NCBI GenBank assembly: GCA_004331795.1 | Contig: SJSR01000001.1 | Location: forward strand, 496,001-560,000 | Reading direction: 5' to 3' | DNA: 64,000 bases | DNA from: Erythrobacteraceae bacterium CFH 75059 | Lineage (GTDB): Bacteria > Pseudomonadota > Alphaproteobacteria > Sphingomonadales > Sphingomonadaceae | Part shown: positions 10,227-18,265 of the stretch, piece after piece | Layout of the letters: the number at the start of each line of letters is the position of its first letter | Position numbering within the stretch: the stretch's first letter is position 1 | Made by a program: the position numbers and the translations under genes | The notes under the pieces: generated by a model | Told to the model about the DNA's origin: nothing | Database searches by the model: none | The model's input: the letters and a program-made list of their open reading frames with translations, nothing else

Positions 10227-12008
10227 CTACGGCCGCGCCGCAGGCGCCGACGCGCGCCGCCAGAGCGTGAACGGCGGCGCCACGTCCACGCGCTCCCAAC
10301 CCGGCGGGGTTCGGCTGTGATGGACCATGGCTGCCAGCGAGTCCGCGTGCCCGTTCGTGAGGTAGATCTGCATTTCGGTCATGGGCATGCAGGCCAGCAC
10401 GTAGTGTGCGCCTGTTGTTGCAAGGCGGCTTGCTCCTTCTGAACCGGGATCAGTAAAGGTGCGGATGACGGCGTGCATCCCGGCATCCCCGCGGTGGTGC
10501 CCGGTCGCCATGACATCGTGGCGTGTGTGCGCGAGGACGTGGGGCCCCAGGTCGATCTGCGCCAGCACCATGCCGGGCGGCAGGCGGTTCAGCGTCGCGG
10601 CGATGGCGGTCACGTCACACCCCTTCTCCAGCTCTTCGCGGTTCTGGTGCTGCTGGTTCGACGCGGCGAGCACCGGTTCCGCCATCGCGACCGGTAGGGC
10701 GGGGAGGAGGATCAGCGGCACGACCGCCGTGCAGGCGAGTTTCGGCACCGGGCGCTTGATCTCGGCCGCGGCGAGAAAGGCCCGCGACGCCAGCCACCCG
10801 ACCGGCACCGCCGCCAGCACGGAGGCATAGAGGATCGACCGCGACGTCAGCAGACCCGCCACCGTCGCCATGACGAGCACGAACAGGTATTCGCTCCACC
10901 ACCGCCGCAGCCAATCGCGCGACCGCGCCGCCAGCATGGCGCATCCGGCGATGCCAAGGATGACGGGCGGTAGCGCCAGGAGCACGAACTTGGCCGGCTG
11001 CTCCCACAGCGGCATGCCTTCCTTGACGTTGAGGTACCAGTAGCGGTGCACGAGAGGGTCGAGCTGTCCGAACGGAGAGCCGACGCACTGAGGCGCGGCG
11101 GCGGCGAACACCGCGCCTGCGGCCGCAGCCGTGAGTGCAAGCGCGCCGACCTGTCCTGCGAGCGCGAGGTGCTTGAGGCGGACCACCACGCCGACGCCGA
11201 GCGCCACGACGCTGAACAGCGCGAGATGCGGTGGGGCGATGGCATCGCAATGCGGAGCAAGGTCGGCAACGCCGCGTGTCAGCAGGAACAGCAGCACCAG
11301 TCCGGCGGCAAGCGTCTGCAGATAGGCCAGCAGGTGTGCGCCGTCGCGCCGGGAGCACATCCACCGGCATGCGAACACGGCGCCCACGACAGCAGCCATG
11401 GGAAGAAGTTCAAGCGAGATGCTCGTTCCGGCCGCCATCGCCGCACCGGCGGCGAAGGCGCCGCGTGCCGCGTTGCGCCAGGAGAGCGCCCACGTCGCGG
11501 CCAGGAGGAGAAGCGCCTGCCAGCCATGGTGGTCGATGCGCAGCGGTCCGAACTGCAGGAAGACGATGGGCATGGCGGCCAGGGCAATCGCGGCGGCGAC
11601 AGCGGCCGCGGTGTCGAGGAACTGCGAGGCAATCCGCGCCGCGATCGCCATCGTGGCGAACAGCAGCAGCAGCGGCACGAGCGTCGCAGCCATTCGTTCA
11701 GCCCCCCCGGCGCCGAGGAGTGGCGTCAGGCCGGCCACGGACGCGGCGAGCGGCAGGTCGACCAGTCGCGACCAGTGCATCGGCCCGTCGCCAAGGCCCA
11801 CGATGCGCGTCTGCCGCAGATCGAACCACGCTTGCCCGGACAGCAGATCGCGGACCTGCACCATGCGCAAGGCATCATCCGTGTCGAAGAACCGGAGCGA
11901 GCCGATCGCCTCCCAGCGAAGCAGGGCATAGGCGAGGGCGGCAGCAACCCAGACCACGCAGACGGCCAACCACGGCATCTGCCGCCACCGGATCCGCCGC
12001 TCGATCAT
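10227..12008 (-). CDS. GT-C-type membrane glycosyltransferase-like protein (STT3/PMT fold suspected)
   Basis: Polytopic membrane protein of 593 residues with about a dozen hydrophobic segments and a C-terminal soluble domain of roughly 120 residues. An acidic motif in the first loop (FFDTDDALRM) and a later RIDHHGWQ resemble the catalytic DxD-like and DHH-type loops of oligosaccharyltransferase/GT-C enzymes. On this basis I infer transfer of a lipid-linked sugar in the periplasm. ATG 12008 overlaps the stop of the upstream GtrA gene as ATGA, fixing the start. It is the last gene of a three-gene operon with GtrA and a Glf-like flavoprotein. The exact family is not recognised; it could instead be an uncharacterised polytopic protein. 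Confidence 0.6.
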   Translation of the reverse strand: MIERRIRWRQMPWLAVCVVWVAAALAYALLRWEAIGSLRFFDTDDALRMVQVRDLLSGQAWFDLRQTRIVGLGDGPMHWSRLVDLPLAASVAGLTPLLGAGGAERMAATLVPLLLLFATMAIAARIASQFLDTAAAVAAAIALAAMPIVFLQFGPLRIDHHGWQALLLLAATWALSWRNAARGAFAAGAAMAAGTSISLELLPMAAVVGAVFACRWMCSRRDGAHLLAYLQTLAAGLVLLFLLTRGVADLAPHCDAIAPPHLALFSVVALGVGVVVRLKHLALAGQVGALALTAAAAGAVFAAAAPQCVGSPFGQLDPLVHRYWYLNVKEGMPLWEQPAKFVLLALPPVILGIAGCAMLAARSRDWLRRWWSEYLFVLVMATVAGLLTSRSILYASVLAAVPVGWLASRAFLAAAEIKRPVPKLACTAVVPLILLPALPVAMAEPVLAASNQQHQNREELEKGCDVTAIAATLNRLPPGMVLAQIDLGPHVLAHTRHDVMATGHHRGDAGMHAVIRTFTDPGSEGASRLATTGAHYVLACMPMTEMQIYLTNGHADSLAAMVHHSRTPPGWERVDVAPPFTLWRRASAPAARP

Positions 12009-12433
12009 GCACGCTGACGGTCGGAGAAGACGAAAACGGCGCGCAGGAGATAGGTCGCGCAGAAGCTGACGGCCACCGCCACCGCCTTCGCGGCCAGTGG
12101 CGCCCATCCGGCCCACTCCGCCAGAACCAGGACGCACGCGGTCAGCGCCAGCCCGATCAGGGCCGACAGCAGGAAGAGGCTCATCTGGACGATCCGCTGC
12201 GCCGGTTCGCGCGACACGCGGTCGGCCCACACAAGGCGGCTCGAGAGCTGCCAGTGCGCGGCGATGCCGGCGCTGTAGGACAGGACGCCGGCAGCCGGAG
12301 CGGAACCGAGCACCTCGACCAGCACGACGAAGCCGGCCAGATCAACGCCGAGCGCCGCCACGCTGGCAAGAAGGTAAGGCGCCGTCCGGGGCAACCGCAG
12401 CATGGCAGGCACGTCCGGCAGGCGCACCATCAT
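12005..12433 (-). CDS. GtrA family membrane protein
   Basis: Small polytopic membrane protein of 142 residues with four predicted membrane segments. The N-terminal LLASVAALGVDLAGFVVLVE and the later ALIGLALTACVLVLAEW follow the GtrA pattern. GtrA-type proteins are thought to flip undecaprenyl-linked sugars to the periplasmic face for O-antigen or cell-wall decoration. Start and stop overlap both neighbours by four bases, so the three genes are almost certainly one transcript with coupled translation. The GtrB-type sugar:polyprenyl-phosphate transferase that usually accompanies GtrA is not in the window. Confidence 0.85.
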   Translation of the reverse strand: MMVRLPDVPAMLRLPRTAPYLLASVAALGVDLAGFVVLVEVLGSAPAAGVLSYSAGIAAHWQLSSRLVWADRVSREPAQRIVQMSLFLLSALIGLALTACVLVLAEWAGWAPLAAKAVAVAVSFCATYLLRAVFVFSDRQRA

Positions 12434-14001
12434 GCCGCCTTTCGCGCCGGATCGACGCGCGCGGGCACATCGCGAACCGACGCAAGCGCGGCGACCTGGT
12501 CGGCATCAAGGCGTGCCCGCGCGGGAATCCGCACGTCACCCCCTTCCGACCCTTCCTCGTGATATTCGGCATCTTCGTTGACACACCACGTGTCGTAGAT
12601 GCGCTCGCCGGCGATGATGTTCTCCACCGTCAGCATGGCGGTCATCATGGCGTGGTCCTGATTGTTGTACCGATGCATGCCGTTGCGGCCGACGAGGTGC
12701 AGGGTCGGATGCTTTTCTTCCAGCTCGCGGCGCATCGCATCGACATTCGACGCATACTCCTCGTCGTAGACCGGATAGGCCTTCTCCTGGCGCACGACGA
12801 AGCCGCCCTCCACATCGTCGCGCCGGCACAGGCCGAGGATCTCCATCTCCCTGGTGGCAAGCGCTACGAGTTCGGCGTCTGTGGAGGTCCACAGATCGTC
12901 CCCCTCGAAGCAGAAATACTCGAGGCCGACGCAGGCGAGGTTCTGATCCGGCACCATCTCCGGCGACCAGGAGCGGAAGTTCTGGATCCGGCCGACCTTC
13001 ACCTTGCTGTCGTGAATGTAGATCCAGTTGTCGGGAAACAGATCGGCAGAGCGGATCTTGAGTGCGACGGTCAGGAAGTCGCGGTAGCGCAGGCGATCGG
13101 CCTGCATGGTGCTTTGCGGCAGCGGATGCAGCCGGAGCGCAAGGTCGCGCATGGGTGCCGAGCTGATCACATGATCCGAGCGGATCGTGATCACGCCCGC
13201 GCCGGAGCGCGCCTGAAGGCGCCACGCCGCGCCGTCGGCGGAGAGCCGTTCGAGCGCAGTTCCCATGTGGATCTGCCCCCTGCCGCTCGCCAGGACACGG
13301 TCGCGCGCCGCTTCCCACATCATGCCCGGTCCCAGCCGCGGATAGCGGAACGTCTCCAGCAGCGTCTTGACGGCCTGTCCGTCATTGGGGCGCCTGTTCA
13401 GACCGAGCGAGCGCTTCAGCCCGTCGACGACCGCGCCCCACAGCGACAGCCCCTTGATCCGCTGCGCCGCCCAGTCGGCGCTCATCTCGTCGCAGGGCAT
13501 TCCCCACACCTTCTCGGTGTAGGTCTTGAAGAAGATGGAATAGAGCGTGCGGCCGAACTGGTTGACGGTCCAGTCCTCGAACGAGCGCACGTCCCGGACC
13601 GGGCGCACGCGGTAGCGAAGGTAGCTCGCCATGCAGGCGACCGATCGCAGAACACCGAGGTTCCGGAGAGCCTCGAACGCCCGCAAGGGGTAGGAGTAGA
13701 ACTTCCCCTCGTAATAGATGCGGCTCATGCGCGGCCGCTGGATGAAGTCGTCGGGCAGGATCTCGTTCCACAGGTCCACGACGGCCTTGGACTTCGAGAA
13801 GAACCGGTGGCCGCCGATGTCGAACCGGAACCCTTCGTGTTCGACCGTGCGGCTGATGCCGCCGACATAGGTGGCATCCTGCTCGATGATGGCGACACTG
13901 CGCCCCGCCTTGGTCAGCAGATAGGCTGCCGTGAGGCCGGCGGGGCCGGCTCCGATGATGGCGACATCCACGTCCGCATCCACGCCCGTCCCGCTGTTCA
14001 C
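12430..14001 (-). CDS. FAD-dependent oxidoreductase, UDP-galactopyranose mutase/amine-oxidase-like
   Basis: Flavoprotein of 523 residues opening with the dinucleotide motif AIIGAGPAGLTAAYLL and followed by GGISRTVEHEGFRFDIGGHRF. That combination is typical of the NAD(P)/FAD oxidoreductases grouped with Glf and protoporphyrinogen oxidase. FKTYTEKVWGMP and GRNGMHRYNNQDHAMMTA are further Glf-like stretches. In this branch the substrate is probably a nucleotide- or lipid-linked sugar, which is inference from the GtrA and GT-C partners. The GTG start at 14001 has AGGGGG about ten bases upstream. The stop overlaps the GtrA start as ATGA. The protein is longer than classical Glf (about 370-390 residues), so ring-contracting mutase activity should not be assumed. 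Confidence 0.8.
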   Translation of the reverse strand: MNSGTGVDADVDVAIIGAGPAGLTAAYLLTKAGRSVAIIEQDATYVGGISRTVEHEGFRFDIGGHRFFSKSKAVVDLWNEILPDDFIQRPRMSRIYYEGKFYSYPLRAFEALRNLGVLRSVACMASYLRYRVRPVRDVRSFEDWTVNQFGRTLYSIFFKTYTEKVWGMPCDEMSADWAAQRIKGLSLWGAVVDGLKRSLGLNRRPNDGQAVKTLLETFRYPRLGPGMMWEAARDRVLASGRGQIHMGTALERLSADGAAWRLQARSGAGVITIRSDHVISSAPMRDLALRLHPLPQSTMQADRLRYRDFLTVALKIRSADLFPDNWIYIHDSKVKVGRIQNFRSWSPEMVPDQNLACVGLEYFCFEGDDLWTSTDAELVALATREMEILGLCRRDDVEGGFVVRQEKAYPVYDEEYASNVDAMRRELEEKHPTLHLVGRNGMHRYNNQDHAMMTAMLTVENIIAGERIYDTWCVNEDAEYHEEGSEGGDVRIPARARLDADQVAALASVRDVPARVDPARKAA

Positions 14002-14089
14002 GATCGCAATCCCCCTACTGGCCTGAGGACTGTGTGGCGCCGAATGGTTAACAAAGCGCCAAGGCGCGGCTCGGCGGACCTCGGAGAGG

Positions 14090-14779
14090 TCAGACGATCT
14101 CCGGGCACTGCACGCGCGCCGCGAGCAGGGCGATCTCGGCCAGGCTGAAGGTGTTCTCGAACACGAGCCCCGAATGCCCGTCCCGGTGCCAGCGCACCTT
14201 GGCCATGATCACGCCAAGCTCCGCACCCTCGATCCGCAGCAGCTGGTCCACCGCGAAGTCGCGGTCGAGAACAAGCCGCGCGCCTTGCTGGGAGATGTTG
14301 TCGAGCCTAGCTGACCAGCACTCCGCGGCGCGGAAGACCTCGACCGGCAGGGTCATGTTGAGGCGGAACTGCCGCTTGGGATGCGTCCAGTGTTCCCGGA
14401 TCAGCCGTTCCACCGCCACCGGGGCATTGAAGGCGAAGCTTGCCTCTCCCTCGCCATGGCGCACGAGGCGGAGCGCGAACCGCTCGCCGTTCTGGAGTTC
14501 CAGTGCGGGCGCTCTGGTCCCGAGACGCGGTGGAAGCGGGTGGAACAGCTTCACCTTCACCCCCGTCTGCGAGACGTCGCGCACCACGCAGACGAATTCT
14601 CCTGCCTCGGTAACGAGTTTCGCCGCGCGGATCAGCGAAACGTAGCGCGGCGCGGCGCGCTGGTTCGGGCGTGGATCGCCGGCCGGTCCGGCTTCCGTTC
14701 GGTCATGAGCTGAGTGCGCCACCGCGTGCGGATCCCCTGATGCTGCAAAGCCGGATGGATGACTGGCGGCGTCGGTCAT
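14090..14779 (-). CDS. Protein with two PilZ-type c-di-GMP-binding domains
   Basis: Cytoplasmic protein of 229 residues. Residues from about 40 to 120 contain RAAPRYVSLIRAAK followed by RDVSQTGVKV, and residues from about 125 to 215 contain PKRQFRLNMTLPVEV followed by DNISQQGARL. Both match the PilZ pattern of an arginine-rich N-terminal motif and a D/N-x-S-x-x-G loop. Only the first copy has both arginines spaced as in the consensus RxxxR (RAAPR); the second (RQFR) is closer to RxxR. One or both may bind cyclic di-GMP. No membrane segment or output domain is present. The gene is divergent from the subtilase across a 191-base gap. Confidence 0.78.
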   Translation of the reverse strand: MTDAASHPSGFAASGDPHAVAHSAHDRTEAGPAGDPRPNQRAAPRYVSLIRAAKLVTEAGEFVCVVRDVSQTGVKVKLFHPLPPRLGTRAPALELQNGERFALRLVRHGEGEASFAFNAPVAVERLIREHWTHPKRQFRLNMTLPVEVFRAAECWSARLDNISQQGARLVLDRDFAVDQLLRIEGAELGVIMAKVRWHRDGHSGLVFENTFSLAEIALLAARVQCPEIV

Positions 14780-14970
14780 GCTGACACCTGAATAGAAATC
14801 TACGCGTTAATGCGAAGATAAAGCCGCGCGGCTCCTGACCTGTGTGCCACGCGGGCGGTTCGGCACTTGGGACATCTCCCTAGGCGGCTGTTCGTTCCTG
14901 ATGAAAACCTGATCGCGCACCCTTCTCCCGAACACACCTGGCAATCCAGCCGGGCAGGAGGTGCGGCGAC

Positions 14971-17100
14971 ATGATCACGATGCGCGGTCTGGGCTGCTCC
15001 ATTCTCGGCGGTGGAGCGGTTCTGAGCCTGACAGCCTGCGGCGCGAGCCCTGCGCCGCCTGCCACCGCGGCACCGCCGCCGCCGCTGGCCGTTGTGCCCC
15101 CGCCTGCGGTCCTGGCCACCCCGCCGCCACGGTCCGGTGCGCCGCTTGTGACGCCCGAGGCGCAGCAGCCGAGCCGGTCGCGCGAGGACGACGCCGAATA
15201 CCGCAGCAACTATGTCGCGGCCGAAACGATCGGGCTTCTGTGGGCGCGGGAGAATGGCCTTGGCGGGCGGGGCGTGCGCGTGGGCGTCATGGACGGCGGG
15301 GTGGCCGAGATCCCGGAACTGGCCGGCAAGGTGCTGACATGGGGCGGCCACGCCGCGACGGCCAGTGCCACCGGACAGGCGCATCCGCACGCGCCACCAG
15401 CACCGAACGGCGATGAGGCGTCAGCCCGGGACCACGGCACCCGGATCGCGGCGGTCATCGCCGCGCGGCGGAACGGCACGGGGGTCCAGGGCATCGCGCC
15501 CGAGGCGCAGATCGTGTCCCTGCCCGTGCCATATGGCGGCACCCCCGCGGCTTCCGGCCTCGACGCCGTCATGGCGGCGCAGTTCACCCGCGCCGCCGAC
15601 GCGCGTCTGCCGGTCGTCACCCGCGCCATCGGCCGCTCTGTTGCCGCCGACCAGGCTTCGCTGCTTGCCCATGCGGTCGCCGCCTACGGGTTGACCGGCG
15701 GCCTTGTCGTCCAGTCGGCCGGCAATGCCGGCGCTGACGCGCCGGGGGAGAGCGGCGAGGTGACTCCCGCCAACAGGGCGGCGTGGCTGTTCGTGTCCGC
15801 GGTCGAGTGGCAGGGCGGCGCCCTCCTCCCCGCGCCCTACGCCAACCACTGCGGCTCCCTGGCCGACCGGTGCGTCGTGGCCCCCGGATCGGTCGTCACC
15901 CACGATGCCACCGGGAGCGCCGTCACCTTTTCCGGGACGAGCGCCGCGGCGGCTCAGGTCGGCGGGCTCGCGGCGCTGATCCTCGAGCGGTGGCCGCACC
16001 TGAGCGGACAGGACGCCGGCCGCATCATCCTTGCGAGCAGCCGCGATCTGGGTACGCCGGGGCCGGATCCGGTCTTCGGCATGGGCCTCATCGACGTGCA
16101 GGCGGCGCTGTCCCCAGCCGCACCGAAGCTGCACACCGCCCGGCACGCGACGGCGCTCGCCGGCGCACACATGATCATCGGCGACCTGTTCCCCGCCGAC
16201 CGCCTGCGCCAATCGTTGAGCGGGCTGACGGTCGTGGACAGATGGGGGCGCGACTTCACTCTTGGCGACGAGGCGCTTGGCCTTCTGACGCCGCAGACAT
16301 CAAACCGCTTCGCACATGACTGGCATCGAAGCCTGTCGCTGTCAGGCACCATGCACATGGATGGCAGCGGGGCCGGGCTTGCCGATGCCCTTGACACGCT
16401 GATGCCGCCACACACCGGCGGCGGAGAAGGAACCGTGACGCGCACAGCGGGCGCCTGGCACCTCGATGTCCGCGCACCAGCGGCACCCGGCTCCGCATCG
16501 ACGGCCTTCGGATTGACGCGCACCGGCGCCGGCGGGGCGCTCGGCCTTGCCCTGATCGACGAGGACGGCCGCGTGCTGGGCACCCCGGCGGGGGCGGGAG
16601 CCCTGCGGCTCGCCACAGGGGCGCGCACGGCCGTGTTCGACGCGAGGCTCCAAGGCGCGCGAGGAAGGCTCGCTGTGCGCGGCTATGCCACACTGGCGCT
16701 TGCCCGGCTTCGCCTCGCCCCCGACCAGCTGGTGCAGAAGGCCACCCTTCTCGTCGGTGCACGGGGCGGAGCGGAGGTGCGCGTCACGCACGGCCAGGAT
16801 GTCCTCGTGGTCCGGGTGGACCATCCCTTCACCCTGATTGGCGGGTCGCTCGCCATGGAGGTTCCGGTCGGGTTCGACCGCTCGACCGGCGCGGTGCGCG
16901 TGACGCGGCGGACCGTTCCGCTCGGCGGCGACTTCGCTCCGCGCCTCGGCTTCGGCTGGGAGCGGGTCGGTTGGCACGGCGGGCTGCGCTTCGACGCCGC
17001 CGGCGGGCCGGAAGACGGGGAGTTCAGCTCTTCCTTGCGGTGGTGGACCCGCCTCGGGCCGCGCCGTGCGGCCGGGTCGCGGTTCCCGATCAGCGAATGA
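14971..17100 (+). CDS. Subtilisin-like (S8) serine protease lipoprotein with beta-rich C-terminus, autotransporter-like
   Basis: Exported protease of 709 residues. The signal peptide ends in lipobox LTAC with Cys23 as the lipidation site, and a proline/alanine-rich linker reaches about residue 65. The S8 catalytic residues are Asp108 (VGVMDGG), His155 (RDHGTR), the oxyanion Asn252 (SAGNAG) and Ser324 (FSGTSAAAA). The remaining 330 or so residues (about 380-709) are rich in alternating hydrophobic/polar strands and end GEFSSSLRWWTRL plus a short tail. This resembles lipid-anchored autotransporter proteases such as NalP/SphB1, but the barrel is inferred, not proven. AGGAGG at 14956 precedes ATG 14971 by nine bases. 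The 3' end overlaps the convergent DUF11 gene by 11 bases. Confidence 0.82.
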   Translation: MITMRGLGCSILGGGAVLSLTACGASPAPPATAAPPPPLAVVPPPAVLATPPPRSGAPLVTPEAQQPSRSREDDAEYRSNYVAAETIGLLWARENGLGGRGVRVGVMDGGVAEIPELAGKVLTWGGHAATASATGQAHPHAPPAPNGDEASARDHGTRIAAVIAARRNGTGVQGIAPEAQIVSLPVPYGGTPAASGLDAVMAAQFTRAADARLPVVTRAIGRSVAADQASLLAHAVAAYGLTGGLVVQSAGNAGADAPGESGEVTPANRAAWLFVSAVEWQGGALLPAPYANHCGSLADRCVVAPGSVVTHDATGSAVTFSGTSAAAAQVGGLAALILERWPHLSGQDAGRIILASSRDLGTPGPDPVFGMGLIDVQAALSPAAPKLHTARHATALAGAHMIIGDLFPADRLRQSLSGLTVVDRWGRDFTLGDEALGLLTPQTSNRFAHDWHRSLSLSGTMHMDGSGAGLADALDTLMPPHTGGGEGTVTRTAGAWHLDVRAPAAPGSASTAFGLTRTGAGGALGLALIDEDGRVLGTPAGAGALRLATGARTAVFDARLQGARGRLAVRGYATLALARLRLAPDQLVQKATLLVGARGGAEVRVTHGQDVLVVRVDHPFTLIGGSLAMEVPVGFDRSTGAVRVTRRTVPLGGDFAPRLGFGWERVGWHGGLRFDAAGGPEDGEFSSSLRWWTRLGPRRAAGSRFPISE

Positions 17101-18265
17101 CGGCCCGGAACTCCAGCCGCAGTGTGCCGCCGGGCGCCAGCTCCCCCTGCGGCGCGATCCGGATGGCGCCAACCTCGGGGTCCGCGTCCGGGGACGGCAC
17201 GTAGGTGAAGGCGCCGCCCGAACGCCGCCGGTAGCTCAGCCCGGCCGCCGTCAGCGTGGTGCCGCCGGCGCTCACCACCTTGACCGGCAGGGTCGTCGTG
17301 CCGTCGAACGGCTGATTGAGGAAATTGACCTGCACGGGCAACACGTCCGCGAGCGTCAGGGAGGAAGCGTCCACCGGGCTCCCTCCCGAATTGGTGACGA
17401 TCAGCGCGTAGGTGACCTGTGCGCCCGGCAAATTGTAGGCGCCCAGCCCGCCGTTCACCGCCGTCGACGTCTTGGTCACCGTCAGGGCCGGCATGGGGCA
17501 GTAGGCGATCCCGCTGATCCCCACCGCCTGCTGACTTGTCTGCGTCTCGCCTGCGGTGAGGGGCGCGTTGCCATAGGCCAAGATCACCTGCGTCACCGGC
17601 TGCGCGAACGCGACGTTGATCGTGCCGGTGTCCGAACTGTTGGGCGAATCGGCGTTGCCGAACGCCTGCGCCGCCAGGGTGCCGGCCGGCTGGAAGGTGA
17701 CGCTCGACCCGGCGGCGGTCGCCGGCTGGCCGGTCTGGTTGCCGTTGCCCGCTGGCGAGACCAGGGCCGGCGTGTACCTGCTCCCGCCGGCATCCGTGCC
17801 CCAGATCCCGATCCAGTCGCGGAACTGGTCGGGTGCCGCATCGACATCGAACAGGGTCATCGAAAAGCTGCGGACCGGCTGGGAAAAGGTGAATACGGCG
17901 CGGATCACCCGGCTCGAGCCGGTGATGTCGCCCGTGCGTCCCACGAAGACGCCGCCCAGATTCAGTGCGTTCTGCATCGCGGGTCCGGTCACGACGGTGC
18001 CGATCCGCGGCATGGTCTGCCCTCCCGCGGCCGTGCTGCTCAGCCCGTCCTGCGACAGGGCCATGGTGAACGTCTGCTGCGTGCCGCCTGTCGTCCGCGC
18101 GCTGTAGGGATAGGTCGAGCCGTAGCTCAGCTGCTGGGTGGCATAGCTGGCGAAGCTGAAGCGGAACTCGTTGGCCGCGGGACAGGTGGCCATCGCCGGT
18201 CCGGCCGCGCCAAGCGCCGCCGCTCCCGCTGCCAGCGCCGCGCAGACGAGCCGGCGCCCGCTCAC
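17090..18265 (-). CDS. Secreted DUF11-domain protein, last gene of the surface locus
   Basis: Exported protein of 391 residues with signal peptide VSGRRLVCAALAAG... cleaved after GPAMA. The first 240 or so residues form a beta-rich domain (FRFSFASYATQQLSYG, VRSFSMTLFDVDAAPDQF) ending at AYCPMPALTVTKT. A DUF11-type domain follows, with VTYALIVTNSGGSPVDASS and TLADVLPVQVNFLNQP, and the protein ends TLRLEFRAVIR, a terminus shared in kind with the other DUF11 proteins here. The GTG start at 18265 overlaps the stop of the giant upstream gene as GTGA; the frame continues upstream but that part is shadow. DUF11 modules are extracellular beta-sandwich repeats of unknown biochemical role. Confidence 0.78.
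   Translation of the reverse strand: MSGRRLVCAALAAGAAALGAAGPAMATCPAANEFRFSFASYATQQLSYGSTYPYSARTTGGTQQTFTMALSQDGLSSTAAGGQTMPRIGTVVTGPAMQNALNLGGVFVGRTGDITGSSRVIRAVFTFSQPVRSFSMTLFDVDAAPDQFRDWIGIWGTDAGGSRYTPALVSPAGNGNQTGQPATAAGSSVTFQPAGTLAAQAFGNADSPNSSDTGTINVAFAQPVTQVILAYGNAPLTAGETQTSQQAVGISGIAYCPMPALTVTKTSTAVNGGLGAYNLPGAQVTYALIVTNSGGSPVDASSLTLADVLPVQVNFLNQPFDGTTTLPVKVVSAGGTTLTAAGLSYRRRSGGAFTYVPSPDADPEVGAIRIAPQGELAPGGTLRLEFRAVIR

Noticed and set aside
14040-14060. TTAACCAT on the minus strand before the Glf-like gene as a CtrA half-site
   Set aside because: The second TTAA half at seven-base spacing is absent; the same eight bases also occur at the queG start codon by chance of sequence.
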